From assembly GCA_035999365.1 (NCBI GenBank), contig DASYGT010000044.1, positions 107,149-171,148 of the forward strand: a stretch of 64,000 nucleotides of DNA, written 5' to 3'. This stretch comes from DASYGT01 sp035999365. GTDB lineage: Bacteria > Actinomycetota > Actinomycetes > Mycobacteriales > Jatrophihabitantaceae. Below are positions 17,377 to 26,061 of the stretch, one piece after another (positions within the stretch are counted from its first letter, which is position 1; each line of letters starts with the position of its first letter). The notes below the pieces were generated by a model that saw only the letters and a program-made list of their open reading frames with translations, was not told the origin of the DNA and ran no database searches. The position numbers and the translations under genes are program-made.

Positions 17377-17788
17377 CGATCTCGCCGCGCGGTGTGACGC
17401 CATGCCGCGTCGGCAGGCCTGCCGCTGCCCACGCGACGTAGCCGCCGACGATGTCAGTCGCCGGCACGCCGATCGAATTCAACACATCGGCAGCCAGCGA
17501 CGACGTATAGCCCTCCGAGCAGAAGACGATCCACCGACGACCCGGCTCTGCCTGCCCGGCCCGATCGGGTGACCCAGGATCGAGGCGCCATTCAAGATGA
17601 TTGCGCTCGACGATCAGCGCGCCCGGAATCTCGCCCTCCTCGCGGCGCTGCCAGTCGGGCCTGATGTCGACCAATCCGGCCCCTTCCCGGACGGCGGCCT
17701 GGGCCTCGCCCGGGTGCAGGCGCGACAGTCGTGATCGAGCGGCCGACAGCAGCGACTCGACGCCGTCCCACATCTGCCCGTCGGTCAT
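17369..17788 (-). CDS. Rhodanese-like sulfurtransferase domain protein
   Basis: A 139-residue single-domain rhodanese. The CDC25-like start LVDIRPDWQRREEGEIPGAL and the active-site loop with C90 in FCSEGYTSS are present. It would transfer sulfane sulfur to an acceptor such as cyanide or a thiol. It overlaps the upstream cysteine dioxygenase gene by four bases (ATGA), so the pair is translationally coupled and probably acts together in cysteine or sulfide catabolism. Confidence 0.92.
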   Translation of the reverse strand: MTDGQMWDGVESLLSAARSRLSRLHPGEAQAAVREGAGLVDIRPDWQRREEGEIPGALIVERNHLEWRLDPGSPDRAGQAEPGRRWIVFCSEGYTSSLAADVLNSIGVPATDIVGGYVAWAAAGLPTRHGVTPRGEIVS

Positions 17789-18306
17789 GAGGCAGCACGG
17801 ATGTCGATGTTGATGTCGATCGCGGGCTCCGGGTCCTCTGTGGCCACCGTGGCCAGCGTCGTGAGTTCGCCGTCGTCGACCTCGTAGTAGGTCATCGACG
17901 TGAGCGGGGCGGAGTATGCGTGGACGCTCACCGCAGGCACATCGAAGACGTTGCGCACGTCGTGAACATAGTGCGCACCGAAGCCGACGCTGTTGCCCCG
18001 CGGATGGTTGACCTCCCGCAGGCCGCCCGCAGAATGCACCGCCTCGGTCAGCCTTCCCGCCAGCACGGTAAAGGCGCCGGCCGAGCCACCGTGGTCGTGC
18101 AGCTGCGTCCCTTGCTCGGGTAGCCAGCTGATGAGCCACACATCGACTCGCGGATCGCGATAGATCCGCTGATGCCATCGCTCGTCCGGATCGAAGTCGA
18201 CGAACGGGTAGCGCCCGTCAGCGACCTCATCCGCGTAGAACCGGGTGAGATCGATCAGTTCAAGTGGGTTGAGGAACGGGCGGTGAGGACGGGGGCGAGG
18301 CGCCAC
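17785..18306 (-). CDS. Cysteine dioxygenase-type thiol dioxygenase
   Basis: A 173-residue cupin non-haem iron enzyme, expected to oxidise cysteine (or a related thiol acid) to the sulfinate. Iron ligands are H70 and H72 in QLHDHGG and H115 in VHDVRN; the SVHAYSAPL segment supplies H129 and Y131 near the active site. The GTG at 18306 follows CCGGAG. First gene of an operon with the rhodanese. The 5' region has an imperfect palindrome at 18417-18440. Confidence 0.88.
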   Translation of the reverse strand: MAPRPRPHRPFLNPLELIDLTRFYADEVADGRYPFVDFDPDERWHQRIYRDPRVDVWLISWLPEQGTQLHDHGGSAGAFTVLAGRLTEAVHSAGGLREVNHPRGNSVGFGAHYVHDVRNVFDVPAVSVHAYSAPLTSMTYYEVDDGELTTLATVATEDPEPAIDINIDIRAAS

Positions 18307-18416
18307 GAGATGCTCCGGAGGTCGACGGTCGAGCGGGCAGGGTCAACCCCGCGGACAGCTCTCGTCGAACACCAACGCGCGCACAAGTCCAGTCTCGCGC
18401 GTCTCGCGCCCATTGT

Positions 18417-18440
18417 CTATCTATTCCGTAGACTTGATAG
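18417..18440 (-). promoter_or_regulatory. Imperfect palindrome upstream of the cysteine dioxygenase operon
   Basis: A 24-base dyad with outer arms CTATC and GATAG; eight of twelve positions in each half match. It is AT-rich against a GC-rich background and lies 111 bases upstream of the dioxygenase GTG, so it could hold a promoter and operator. The binding protein is unknown. Confidence 0.4.
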
Positions 18441-18453
18441 GAAGCGCGGTACC

Positions 18454-18849
18454 TCAGTCGGCCCAACGGAACGAGGCCATCAATCCCTCGATCCGATCCA
18501 CGACGTCGTCATCGGCGCCGTCAGGGGTGGTGAATTCTGCGACGAGGGCCAATTGCCCATCGGGTGTCGGCAGGACGTACCGCCGGCTGTCGCCGGCAGC
18601 GTCGATGTCGATCAACTCGGCGGCAACCGGCGACCCGGCGACCGGGCGCATCGGCAGGTCGGAATCGAGCAGGGCCACCGTCAGCACGCCGCTGGCCGAG
18701 CGGAAGGAATCAACTCCGAGCACAACGGTGCTGAGGACGGCGAGCAGCGGTGCACCCGCAACCTCGTCGGGTAGGCCGGCCTGGGTCGGGGTGATCACGA
18801 GCCAGTCACGGCAGTCCATCGCGAATGCGGGAAGAACCAGGTCCTTCAT
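18454..18849 (-). CDS. Hypothetical protein
   Basis: A 131-residue protein starting MKDLVLPAFAMDCRDWLVITPTQ behind a GGGGGCGG stretch. It alternates short strands and Ala/Val-rich segments and ends in a helix VVDRIEGLMASFRW. No signal peptide, membrane span, cysteine motif or recognised family. Coding potential is supported by GC-rich third positions and by the distinct start. It sits alone between the dioxygenase operon and korA. Confidence 0.65.
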   Translation of the reverse strand: MKDLVLPAFAMDCRDWLVITPTQAGLPDEVAGAPLLAVLSTVVLGVDSFRSASGVLTVALLDSDLPMRPVAGSPVAAELIDIDAAGDSRRYVLPTPDGQLALVAEFTTPDGADDDVVDRIEGLMASFRWAD

Positions 18850-19225
18850 GACCGCCCCCTGGCGTCTCGGTCGATCCGTCCGATCGGGTCGGACGGTGAT
18901 CGGGTGACCCATCCGGCATGAGCCATACCCACCAAGCGGTCCCGGCTCACCGCCCGGGCACGCGAAAGCGGCACGGGGGCGGGCGGAACCAGCGCTAATC
19001 ATCTCATTTGTCGCAACTCGCCGTAAAGACGTGGCAGGCGAGTTCGTACGAGGGTATCGAGCCGGTTCCGTTGAGCGGCGTGCCGCGTGACGTGAGCGAT
19101 TGCACCCGCTCAGATCGCCGGATCGTACGTAGGATGTGAGGGTTGCGATCACGGCTCGTCGGAGACCGGCGGAGTGTGTCGCGCGCCTAACCGCCCCCCG
19201 GTCCTGCTCGGAGGCATTCGCCCGC
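18850..19225. other. Intergenic region before korA
   Basis: This 376-base stretch holds no convincing gene. It should contain the divergent promoters of the hypothetical gene at 18849 and of korA. The only clear structure is a perfect 8-bp inverted repeat (CCGTCCGA, five-base spacer, TCGGACGG) at 18876-18896, 26 bases upstream of the minus-strand start. Confidence 0.5.
18876..18896. promoter_or_regulatory. Inverted repeat, candidate operator
   Basis: Perfect dyad CCGTCCGA-N5-TCGGACGG immediately upstream of the hypothetical gene ending at 18454. Could be an operator; no regulator gene is adjacent. Confidence 0.3.
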
Positions 19226-21076
19226 ATGTCCAAGATCGTCAAGCAGCTCGACCGGGTCGTCATACGCATCGCCGGAGACTCCGGCGACGGCATGCAGCTG
19301 ACGGGCGACCGCTTCACCCAAGAGACCGCGATGTTCGGCAACGACCTCTCGACACTGCCCAACTTCCCCGCCGAGATCCGCGCCCCGCAGGGCACGCTGG
19401 CCGGCGTCTCCTCCTTCCAGCTGCACTTCGCCGATCACGACATCCTGACTCCGGGCGATCGACCGGATGTCCTCGTGGCGATGAACCCGGCGGCACTCAA
19501 GGCCAACCTCGGCGACGTGCCGAAGGGTGCGGCCCTGATCATCGACACGCATGACTTCACCGACCGCGCCATGGCGCGGGTGGGGTGGTCGAGCAACCCG
19601 CTCGAGGACGGGACGCTCGAGGGCTTCACCGTCTATGCCGTCGACCTCACTCAGCTGACCCTCGATGCGCTCGAAGGCAGTTCGCTCTCGCGCAAGGACG
19701 CCGGGCGCAGCAAGAACATGTTCGCGCTGGGCCTTCTCTCGTGGATGTACTCCCGTCCGACAGAGGGAACGCTCAACTTCGTTCGGCAGAAGTTCGCCTC
19801 CAAGCCGGACATCGCCGAAGCCAACATCACCGCGTTCAAGGCGGGCTGGAACTTCGGCGAGACGACCGAAGCGTTCGCCGTGCACTACGAGATCAAGCCG
19901 GCGCGGCTGCCGAGTGGGACATACCGAAACATCTCCGGAAACACCGCGCTGGCTTACGGGCTTGTCGCGGCCGCCCATCGGGCACAGTTGCCGTTGTTCC
20001 TCGGCGCGTACCCGATCACCCCCGCGTCGGACATCCTGCACGAGCTCTCCAAGCACAAGCGGTTCAACGTGCGCACCTTCCAGGCCGAGGACGAGATCGC
20101 CGGCATCGGTACGGCCCTCGGCGCAGCTTTCGGCGGAGCGCTGGCCGTCACGACGTCCTCGGGTCCCGGAATCGCACTCAAGGGTGAGGCGATCGGGCTC
20201 GCGGTCTCGCTCGAACTTCCGTTGATCATTTGCGACATCCAGCGCGGCGGCCCGTCGACCGGGCTACCGACCAAGACCGAGCAGTCGGATCTGCTGCAGG
20301 CGATGTTCGGCCGGAATGGGGAGGCCCCGGTGCCCATCGTGGCGCCGCAGTCGCCGGGTGACTGTTTCGACGCAGCGATCGAGGCTGCGCGGATTGCCCT
20401 CACGTACCGCACCCCGGTCTTCCTGCTGTCCGACGGCTACCTCGCCAACGGCTCCGAGCCGTGGCGAGTGCCCCAGGTGTCGGACCTGCCGGACCTGCAC
20501 GTCGAATTCGCCACGGAACCGAACGGTGCAGACGGCGAGTTCCTGCCCTACCTCCGCGACCCCGAGACGCTCGCTCGGCCGTGGGCCGTCCCGGGGACAC
20601 CGGGCCTCGAACATCGGGTCGGCGGTATCGAAAAGGCCGACAAGACCGGCAACATCAGCTACGACCCCGACAATCACGACTTCATGGTGCGCACGCGGCA
20701 AGCCAAGATCGACGGAATCGCCAGCAGTTTCGCCCCGATGGCAGTCGACGACCCCACCGGCGATGCGAGGGTGCTCGTTCTCGGCTGGGGCTCGACCTAC
20801 GGTCCGATCGGCGCAGCGTGCAGGCGCGTCCGCACCGCCGGCGGCGCGATCGCCCAGGCTCATCTGCGCCACGTGAATCCGTTCCCGAACGACCTCGGCG
20901 CGATCCTCGCGCGTTACGACAAGGTCGTCATCCCAGAGATGAACCTCGGCCAGCTCGCGATGATGATCCGTGCCAAGTACCTCATCGACGCGATCAGCGT
21001 GACTCAGGTTCGCGGGCTGCCGTTCAAGGCTGAGGAACTCGCCGAAATGTTGCAGGGAGTAATCCACAATGGCTGA
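19226..21076 (+). CDS. korA: 2-oxoacid:ferredoxin oxidoreductase, alpha subunit (gamma-alpha fusion)
   Basis: A 616-residue subunit of the 2-oxoglutarate:ferredoxin oxidoreductase type enzyme. Residues 1-190 are the gamma domain (VVIRIAGDSGDGMQLTG); the pyrophosphate/TPP-contact alpha domain follows from YPITPASDILHELS, with the SGPGIALKGEAIGLA loop and the C-terminal transketolase-like domain. Start at ATG 19226 follows GGAGG. It overlaps korB by eight bases. In mycobacteria KorAB gives a CO2-releasing, oxidant-tolerant bypass of 2-oxoglutarate dehydrogenase. Confidence 0.95.
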   Translation: MSKIVKQLDRVVIRIAGDSGDGMQLTGDRFTQETAMFGNDLSTLPNFPAEIRAPQGTLAGVSSFQLHFADHDILTPGDRPDVLVAMNPAALKANLGDVPKGAALIIDTHDFTDRAMARVGWSSNPLEDGTLEGFTVYAVDLTQLTLDALEGSSLSRKDAGRSKNMFALGLLSWMYSRPTEGTLNFVRQKFASKPDIAEANITAFKAGWNFGETTEAFAVHYEIKPARLPSGTYRNISGNTALAYGLVAAAHRAQLPLFLGAYPITPASDILHELSKHKRFNVRTFQAEDEIAGIGTALGAAFGGALAVTTSSGPGIALKGEAIGLAVSLELPLIICDIQRGGPSTGLPTKTEQSDLLQAMFGRNGEAPVPIVAPQSPGDCFDAAIEAARIALTYRTPVFLLSDGYLANGSEPWRVPQVSDLPDLHVEFATEPNGADGEFLPYLRDPETLARPWAVPGTPGLEHRVGGIEKADKTGNISYDPDNHDFMVRTRQAKIDGIASSFAPMAVDDPTGDARVLVLGWGSTYGPIGAACRRVRTAGGAIAQAHLRHVNPFPNDLGAILARYDKVVIPEMNLGQLAMMIRAKYLIDAISVTQVRGLPFKAEELAEMLQGVIHNG

Positions 21077-22088
21077 ACTCGGGCTCAAGGCGAAGGACTT
21101 CAAGACCGACCAAGAAGTTCGGTGGTGCCCCGGATGCGGCGACTACGCGATCCTCGCCGCCGTCCAGGGGTTCATGCCCGAGCTCAACATCCCACGCGAG
21201 AACATCGTGTTCATCTCCGGCATCGGCTGTTCGAGTCGGTTCCCGTACTACATGAACACCTACGGCATGCACTCGATCCACGGACGCGCACCGGCGATCG
21301 CCACCGGTCTTTCGACGTCCCGCACGGATCTGTCGGTGTGGGTCATCACCGGCGACGGCGATGCGCTGTCCATCGGCGGCAACCACCTGATCCATGCCCT
21401 GCGCCGAAACGTCAACCTCAAGATCTTGCTGTTCAACAACCAGATCTACGGACTGACCAAGGGTCAGTACTCCCCCACGTCCGAACTCGGCAAGATCACC
21501 AAGTCGACACCGATGGGTTCGCTCGACCACCCGTTCAACCCGGTTTCGGTTGCGCTCGGCGCCGAGGCGTCCTTCGTGGCTCGCACGATCGACTCCGACC
21601 GCAAGCACCTCACGTCGGTACTTCGCGCCGCCGCAGACCACAAGGGCACCGCACTCGTCGAGATCTACCAGAACTGCAACATCTTCAACGACGGTGCCTT
21701 CGACCTGCTCAAGGACTCCGAAACCAAGGCGGACTGGATCATTCCCCTCGAGCACGGTGCGCCGATTCGCTTCGGTGTCGACGGAGCGAGGGCGGTCGTT
21801 CGCAACGACGTCGGCGGTCTCGTCATCGAGGACTCCGTGGCTGATGACGATCCGCGCATTGTCGTACACGACGCCCACAACGTCGACCCGTCATACGCGT
21901 TCGCGCTGTCTCGGCTCTCGTCGATCGACTCGCACCTCGCGCCGATGGGGGTGTTCCGAGCCGTCGAGCGGCCGGTCTACGACACGATGATGAGTCAGCA
22001 ACTCGATCTCGCCGCAGCGAAGGCGCCCGGCGACGACGACGCACTGGACGCGCTGCTGCACGGCGCCGACACGTGGTCGATCGCCTGA
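21069..22088 (+). CDS. korB: 2-oxoacid:ferredoxin oxidoreductase, beta subunit
   Basis: A 339-residue TPP-binding subunit. It has WCPGCGDYAIL with two of the cysteines for the single [4Fe-4S] cluster, GIGCSSRFPYY with another, and the TPP/Mg site GDGDALSIGGNHLIH-X12-NNQIYGLTKGQ. Binds korA to decarboxylate a 2-oxoacid with ferredoxin as acceptor. Its 3' end overlaps the next gene by 16 bases. Confidence 0.95.
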   Translation: MAELGLKAKDFKTDQEVRWCPGCGDYAILAAVQGFMPELNIPRENIVFISGIGCSSRFPYYMNTYGMHSIHGRAPAIATGLSTSRTDLSVWVITGDGDALSIGGNHLIHALRRNVNLKILLFNNQIYGLTKGQYSPTSELGKITKSTPMGSLDHPFNPVSVALGAEASFVARTIDSDRKHLTSVLRAAADHKGTALVEIYQNCNIFNDGAFDLLKDSETKADWIIPLEHGAPIRFGVDGARAVVRNDVGGLVIEDSVADDDPRIVVHDAHNVDPSYAFALSRLSSIDSHLAPMGVFRAVERPVYDTMMSQQLDLAAAKAPGDDDALDALLHGADTWSIA

Positions 22089-22555
22089 CCTTGGAGCTAC
22101 GTCGCGCGGACGGCCTGACGATCACCGACGACCGGAACCGTCTGGACATCGATCGGATCTGCAACTGGCTGGCCGACTCGTACTGGGCGGGCGACCGCGA
22201 GAGACCGGTCGTGGAACGCTCGCTGGCCAACTCGATGCCGTTCGGCGTGTACGCCCCCGACGGCGAACATGTCGCGCTCGCGCGGGCGATCACCGACGAG
22301 TCGTCGTTCGCGTGGCTGGCCGACGTCGTCGTCGACCCGTCCTGGCGGGGCCGCGGCATCGGCACCTGGCTGGTTGCCTCGGTTGTCGAGCACCTCAGCG
22401 GCATGGGCGTGCCCAGATTCCTGCTCGCCACGCGCGATGCGCATGAGGTGTACGAGCGGGTCGGTTTCGGACCCTTGCGCGTTCCCGAAATCTGGATGGA
22501 GATCGACACCAGGCAGAATCGGCCCGACCCGGACGATGTCCACCCGCACCGATGA
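22073..22555 (+). CDS. GNAT family N-acetyltransferase
   Basis: A 160-residue acetyltransferase of the YhbS-like group. The acetyl-CoA loop is VVVDPSWRGRGIGTWLV, followed by the C-terminal YERVGFGPL. The GTG at 22073 begins VDRLTLELRRADG inside the korB 3' end; the overlap suggests coupling to korAB. Substrate unknown. Confidence 0.86.
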   Translation: MVDRLTLELRRADGLTITDDRNRLDIDRICNWLADSYWAGDRERPVVERSLANSMPFGVYAPDGEHVALARAITDESSFAWLADVVVDPSWRGRGIGTWLVASVVEHLSGMGVPRFLLATRDAHEVYERVGFGPLRVPEIWMEIDTRQNRPDPDDVHPHR

Positions 22556-22636
22556 GCACAGTGGACGGCGCGAGACCGGACCGGTGGTCGCCGAACGGAC
22601 CGGGTAACGGTTGGTCGGCGACCGTACGCTGAGGGC

Positions 22637-23560
22637 ATGGCCGAGCGCGACGAATCCCGCCGCGGATTGGTGTACGGCGCCTCGGCCTATCTGCTCTGGG
22701 GCCTGTTTCCGCTGTACTGGCCGCTGCTCAAACCCGCGGGGACGATCGAGATCCTGGCGCAACGGATGGCATGGTCGCTTGTCGTCGTTCTGATCCTTCT
22801 GCGCGTGACGAGCGGGTTCGCCAGCGTGCGCCGAGTCCTCGCCAGTCGGCGTCAGCGCACGCTGCTGTTCGCCGCGGCGCTCGCGGTCACCGTCAACTGG
22901 GGCACTTACATCTGGGGCGTCAACACCCACCACGTCGTCGAGACCAGCCTCGGTTACTTCATCAATCCGCTGTTCACGATCCTGCTCGGCGTCATCGTCC
23001 TCGGCGAGCGGTTGCGGCGCGCACAGTGGATCGCAGTCGGTATCGGAGCCGTAGCGGTGGTCGTCATCGCTGTCGATTACGGACACCCGCCATGGATCGC
23101 GCTGACGCTAGCCACGTCGTTCGGGCTGTACGGCTTCTTCAAGAAGCAGGCGGCGGTTGGTGCCGTCGATTCGCTCGCCGTCGAGACCAGCGCCATGTTC
23201 GTCCCCGCGGTGATCGCGCTCACGGTTATCGCGGCGCAGGGCCACATGACGTTCGGACGGCATGGGGTCGGCAACGCGCTGCTGCTCGCCGGCACGGGGG
23301 TGGTCACCGTCATTCCGCTGCTGTTCTTCGCTGCCGGAACCCGCCGCCTGCCGCTGAGCGTGCTCGGACTGCTGCAGTATCTTGCTCCCGTGCTGCAGTT
23401 CGCGGTGGGAGTCGGTATCCGCCATGAATCGACGCCCGCCGCCGAACTCGTCGGTTTCGGCCTCGTCTGGGTGGCCCTGACGCTGCTCACGGTCGATGGA
23501 CTGCGTGCACAACGCAGTGCGGTACATGCCGCCCGCGCCGCAGAATCAGCGGCCGTCTGA
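22637..23560 (+). CDS. rarD: EamA family transporter RarD
   Basis: A 307-residue ten-span drug/metabolite superfamily protein. The family start GLVYGASAYLLWGLFPLYWPLLKP, the WGTYIWGVNTHHVVETSLGYFINPL core and GLLQYLAPVLQFAVGV are all typical of RarD (chloramphenicol-sensitive protein). Transport substrate is unknown. ATG at 22637, followed nine bases later by crcB. Confidence 0.93.
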   Translation: MAERDESRRGLVYGASAYLLWGLFPLYWPLLKPAGTIEILAQRMAWSLVVVLILLRVTSGFASVRRVLASRRQRTLLFAAALAVTVNWGTYIWGVNTHHVVETSLGYFINPLFTILLGVIVLGERLRRAQWIAVGIGAVAVVVIAVDYGHPPWIALTLATSFGLYGFFKKQAAVGAVDSLAVETSAMFVPAVIALTVIAAQGHMTFGRHGVGNALLLAGTGVVTVIPLLFFAAGTRRLPLSVLGLLQYLAPVLQFAVGVGIRHESTPAAELVGFGLVWVALTLLTVDGLRAQRSAVHAARAAESAAV

Positions 23561-23568
23561 CCTGGCGA

Positions 23569-24030
23569 ATGAGTCTGCCCAGCGTGCGAGGCGCGTCGCG
23601 CCCCGAACCGGCCATCCTCGGTGTCGTGATGCTCGGCGGAGCCGCCGGGTCGGTTGTGCGGTATGCACTGACACGCGCCGTTCACCCGGCCTCGAACGGT
23701 TTTCCGACGGCCACGCTCATCATCAACCTGTCCGGCTCGTTCCTGCTCGGGGCACTGCTCATCGCAGTCACCGAGGTGTGGCGGCCGCATCACTTGCTCC
23801 GACCGCTCCTCGGCACCGGTGTACTCGGCGGCTACACGACGTTCTCCACATTTGCGCTCGAGGTGCGCGGTGCAAGTGGCAGCGTCGCTGTGGCATACCT
23901 GGTCGCCTCGGTAGTGGGCGGCATCGTCGCCGCGTCGTTCGGCATGTCGGTGGTGCGGCGGTTGGAGCCGCGTTTCGAGATCGCCGGCGAACACGAGGCC
24001 GTCGATGCCGTCGATCCGGACCTGCCATGA
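23569..24030 (+). CDS. crcB: Fluoride channel/exporter CrcB, first subunit
   Basis: A 153-residue Fluc-type fluoride channel subunit with four spans. It shows GGAAGSVVRYALTR at the start, FPTATLIINLSGSFLLG, and GVLGGYTTFSTFALE with the conserved Phe box. A soluble acidic tail follows the last span. Actinobacteria often carry two crcB genes whose products form an antiparallel heterodimer; the second overlaps this one by four bases. No fluoride riboswitch was recognised upstream. Confidence 0.94.
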   Translation: MSLPSVRGASRPEPAILGVVMLGGAAGSVVRYALTRAVHPASNGFPTATLIINLSGSFLLGALLIAVTEVWRPHHLLRPLLGTGVLGGYTTFSTFALEVRGASGSVAVAYLVASVVGGIVAASFGMSVVRRLEPRFEIAGEHEAVDAVDPDLP

Positions 24031-24386
24031 CGGTGGCCCTCGTGCTGCTCGGCGGCGGGCTCGGCGCGGGAGCGCGCTACTGGCTGGACCGCTGGATCCA
24101 GGCCTCGCACCGGCTGCGCTTCCCACTCGGGACGATGACGGTCAACCTGGCGGGCTGCCTACTGCTTGGCGTGGTGGCCGGGGGTGTCGCTCACGCGGGC
24201 TGGTCGCCCGACGTCCAGTCACTGCTGGGCATCGGACTGTGCGGGGGATTGACCACGTTCTCGACCTTCTCCGTCGAACTTGCGACGCAGTTGCGCGAGG
24301 GCCTGGGTACCCGCGCGGGGCTATACCTGGTTCTCAGCGTCGCAGGGGGGATAGCCCTGGCCGAGCTCGGCTGGGTCTGTACCTGA
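24027..24386 (+). CDS. crcB: Fluoride channel/exporter CrcB, second subunit
   Basis: A 119-residue four-span Fluc subunit. GGGLGAGARYWLDRW, FPLGTMTVNLAGCLLLG and GLCGGLTTFSTFSVELA are present. The start ATG overlaps the stop of the first crcB (ATGA), indicating equimolar synthesis of a heterodimer. It converges on the LPFTG protein gene with a three-base gap. Confidence 0.94.
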   Translation: MTVALVLLGGGLGAGARYWLDRWIQASHRLRFPLGTMTVNLAGCLLLGVVAGGVAHAGWSPDVQSLLGIGLCGGLTTFSTFSVELATQLREGLGTRAGLYLVLSVAGGIALAELGWVCT

Positions 24387-24389
24387 ACG

Positions 24390-24962
24390 TCAGCGGCCGT
24401 GCGCGCGGTGGTGAGACCGAGACCGGCGGCCGCCGCGGGTGAGGAGCAGACCGACACCGATCAGCGCGAGCGCGATGGCGATGGCCGTCAGCACGTCGAC
24501 ACCGGTGAACGGCAGCGGTGACTGTGGCGTGTGCGGGGTGCCGGAACTGATGCCGATCTGGATCGGACCGACCGGGCAGGCCGAGCCGGAGCCCTCGGCG
24601 TGGATGACCGCAGTGCCGGTCGCGCCTGCGGGGAGCGTCACATGGGTCGAGAACGTTCCCGCGGAGTTGGTGCTGACATGCCCGAGGACGTCGTTGCCGG
24701 GCGTCAGGACGAGGGTCAGGGCCTGCACGCCGTCAAATCCTTGGCCGGTGACCGCGATGGTCTCACCGGGGAATGCATGGGTCGTGCTGACGGCGATGGT
24801 GGGGCAGAAGACCGGCGGATACGGAGCTGCGGCACGATTCCCGGACGGAGCCGAGGCCGCTGCGCTCTGCGCTACCAGGAACAGCGAGGACAGCGCGGCG
24901 AACATCGCGACGAGGATGCCAGTCATCCATCGGCCGCGCGTTGCCTTCGATCCTGCTCCCAC
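24390..24962 (-). CDS. Secreted protein with LPFTG cell-wall sorting signal
   Basis: A 190-residue exported protein. Signal peptide to about residue 37 (ILVAMFAALSSLFLVAQSAAASA). The body is one Ig-like/IPT-type beta domain (FPGETIAVTGQGFDGVQALTLVL) with two cysteines. The C-terminus has LPFTG at 150-154, a hydrophobic span and a basic tail RGGRRSRSHH, the full sortase signal layout. The GTG start follows AGGGGG. No sortase gene lies in the window. A tandem 16-base repeat lies just upstream. Confidence 0.85.
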   Translation of the reverse strand: MGAGSKATRGRWMTGILVAMFAALSSLFLVAQSAAASAPSGNRAAAPYPPVFCPTIAVSTTHAFPGETIAVTGQGFDGVQALTLVLTPGNDVLGHVSTNSAGTFSTHVTLPAGATGTAVIHAEGSGSACPVGPIQIGISSGTPHTPQSPLPFTGVDVLTAIAIALALIGVGLLLTRGGRRSRSHHRAHGR

Positions 24963-24973
24963 AAGTACCCCCT

Positions 24974-25005
24974 GAATTGGCGTCTCACTGAATTAACGTC
25001 TCACT
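24974..25005 (-). repeat. Tandem 16-base repeat upstream of the LPFTG gene
   Basis: Two adjacent 16-base units, GAATTGGCGTCTCACT and GAATTAACGTCTCACT, 14 of 16 identical, in the 73-base gap between ygfZ and the LPFTG gene. The spacing (12 bases from the GTG start) makes a direct-repeat operator or promoter element likely. Confidence 0.6.
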
Positions 25006-25035
25006 TACCCAGAGGATGCGGTGTGCAACCCGCCG

Positions 25036-26061
25036 TCACACGATATCCGGGTCGATCGCGGCCGGAACGCCAGCGACGGAGAGGGCCGCGTCGTCGGCGG
25101 TGGAGCGCTTGAGGACGGCCAGGGCAATCGGTCCGAGCTCGTGGTGATGGACAGCGGTGCCGATGAACCCTATGGCGCGGCCGGCCAGCTCGACGGGGGT
25201 TCCTTGCGGGGGCAGCACGTCCGAGTCGCCGGACAGGTGCAGCAGGACCAGGCGCCGGGGAGGCCTGCCAAGGTTCTGCACGCGGGCCACGGTTTCCTGC
25301 CCTCGGTAGCAGCCCTTGTTCAGATGCACGGCAGAGCCGATCCACCCCACCTCGTGCGGAATCGTGCGGTGGTCCGTTTCGAAGCCGAGCCGGGGCAGCC
25401 GCGCCTGCACCCGCAGCGCGTCGTACGCCCACATTCCTGCAGGCGTGGCGCCCGACCGGCGCAGGAGATCCATCGTTGCGGCGAGGTCGCCGCGAGGCAC
25501 CACGAGGTCGGCGGCCGCGATCGCAGGGTCAGGTAGGCGCCGAACGAAGCCTCCGGACTTCAGCTGCTCGGCGTGACCTGCCGCTGGTGTCGCAAGACCG
25601 GCCCTGGCGAGCACCTCATCGGCAGCCGGCCCGACGACAGACAGGAGCGCCCACTCGGGCGACGCGTCGGCTGATTCGACCCGGCGGAGGAACTGCATCT
25701 TGTGGAGGTAATCCAGGACGACCGGCGCTGCCCCGGGCTCGGTGTCTATCCATACGACGCCGCCGAGTTCCGTCACCGCCCACTGCTGTTCGACATGACC
25801 GTGGGGGGACAGCACAAGCGATTCTGTGACATCGCCCTCGCTGAGCTCGCTCACGTGCTGGGAGCAGATCGTGTGCAACCAGCTGAGGCGGTCGTCGCCA
25901 CTGACCGTGAGGACGGGGCGATTGCTCCGGTCGACGACGCCTGCGGCGGTAGCGAGGATGCGCTGTTCACGAAGCGGATCGCCGTAGTGCCACGGCACGT
26001 CCGCGTCGACGCCGTCGGTGAACACGGCTTGCCCGAGGTCAGTAGTCATCACAGGCTTCAT
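25036..26061 (-). CDS. ygfZ: Folate-binding protein YgfZ
   Basis: A 341-residue GcvT-like tetrahydrofolate-binding protein involved in maintenance of Fe-S enzymes. The signature NKGCYRGQE is at 248-256 with conserved C251. The N-terminal domain has DRLSWLHTICSQ and LVLSPHGHVE. The start at 26061 overlaps the fur stop as ATGA. Corresponds to Rv0811c in M. tuberculosis as I remember it. Co-transcription with a Fur regulator is notable. Confidence 0.93.
   Translation of the reverse strand: MKPVMTTDLGQAVFTDGVDADVPWHYGDPLREQRILATAAGVVDRSNRPVLTVSGDDRLSWLHTICSQHVSELSEGDVTESLVLSPHGHVEQQWAVTELGGVVWIDTEPGAAPVVLDYLHKMQFLRRVESADASPEWALLSVVGPAADEVLARAGLATPAAGHAEQLKSGGFVRRLPDPAIAAADLVVPRGDLAATMDLLRRSGATPAGMWAYDALRVQARLPRLGFETDHRTIPHEVGWIGSAVHLNKGCYRGQETVARVQNLGRPPRRLVLLHLSGDSDVLPPQGTPVELAGRAIGFIGTAVHHHELGPIALAVLKRSTADDAALSVAGVPAAIDPDIV

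Noticed and set aside
19187..20056. Long frame antisense to korA
   Set aside because: Overlaps the highly conserved gamma domain on the other strand and has no recognisable motif.
23480..23568. Fluoride riboswitch before crcB
   Set aside because: The space before crcB is the rarD 3' end plus eight bases, and no crcB-motif core was found.
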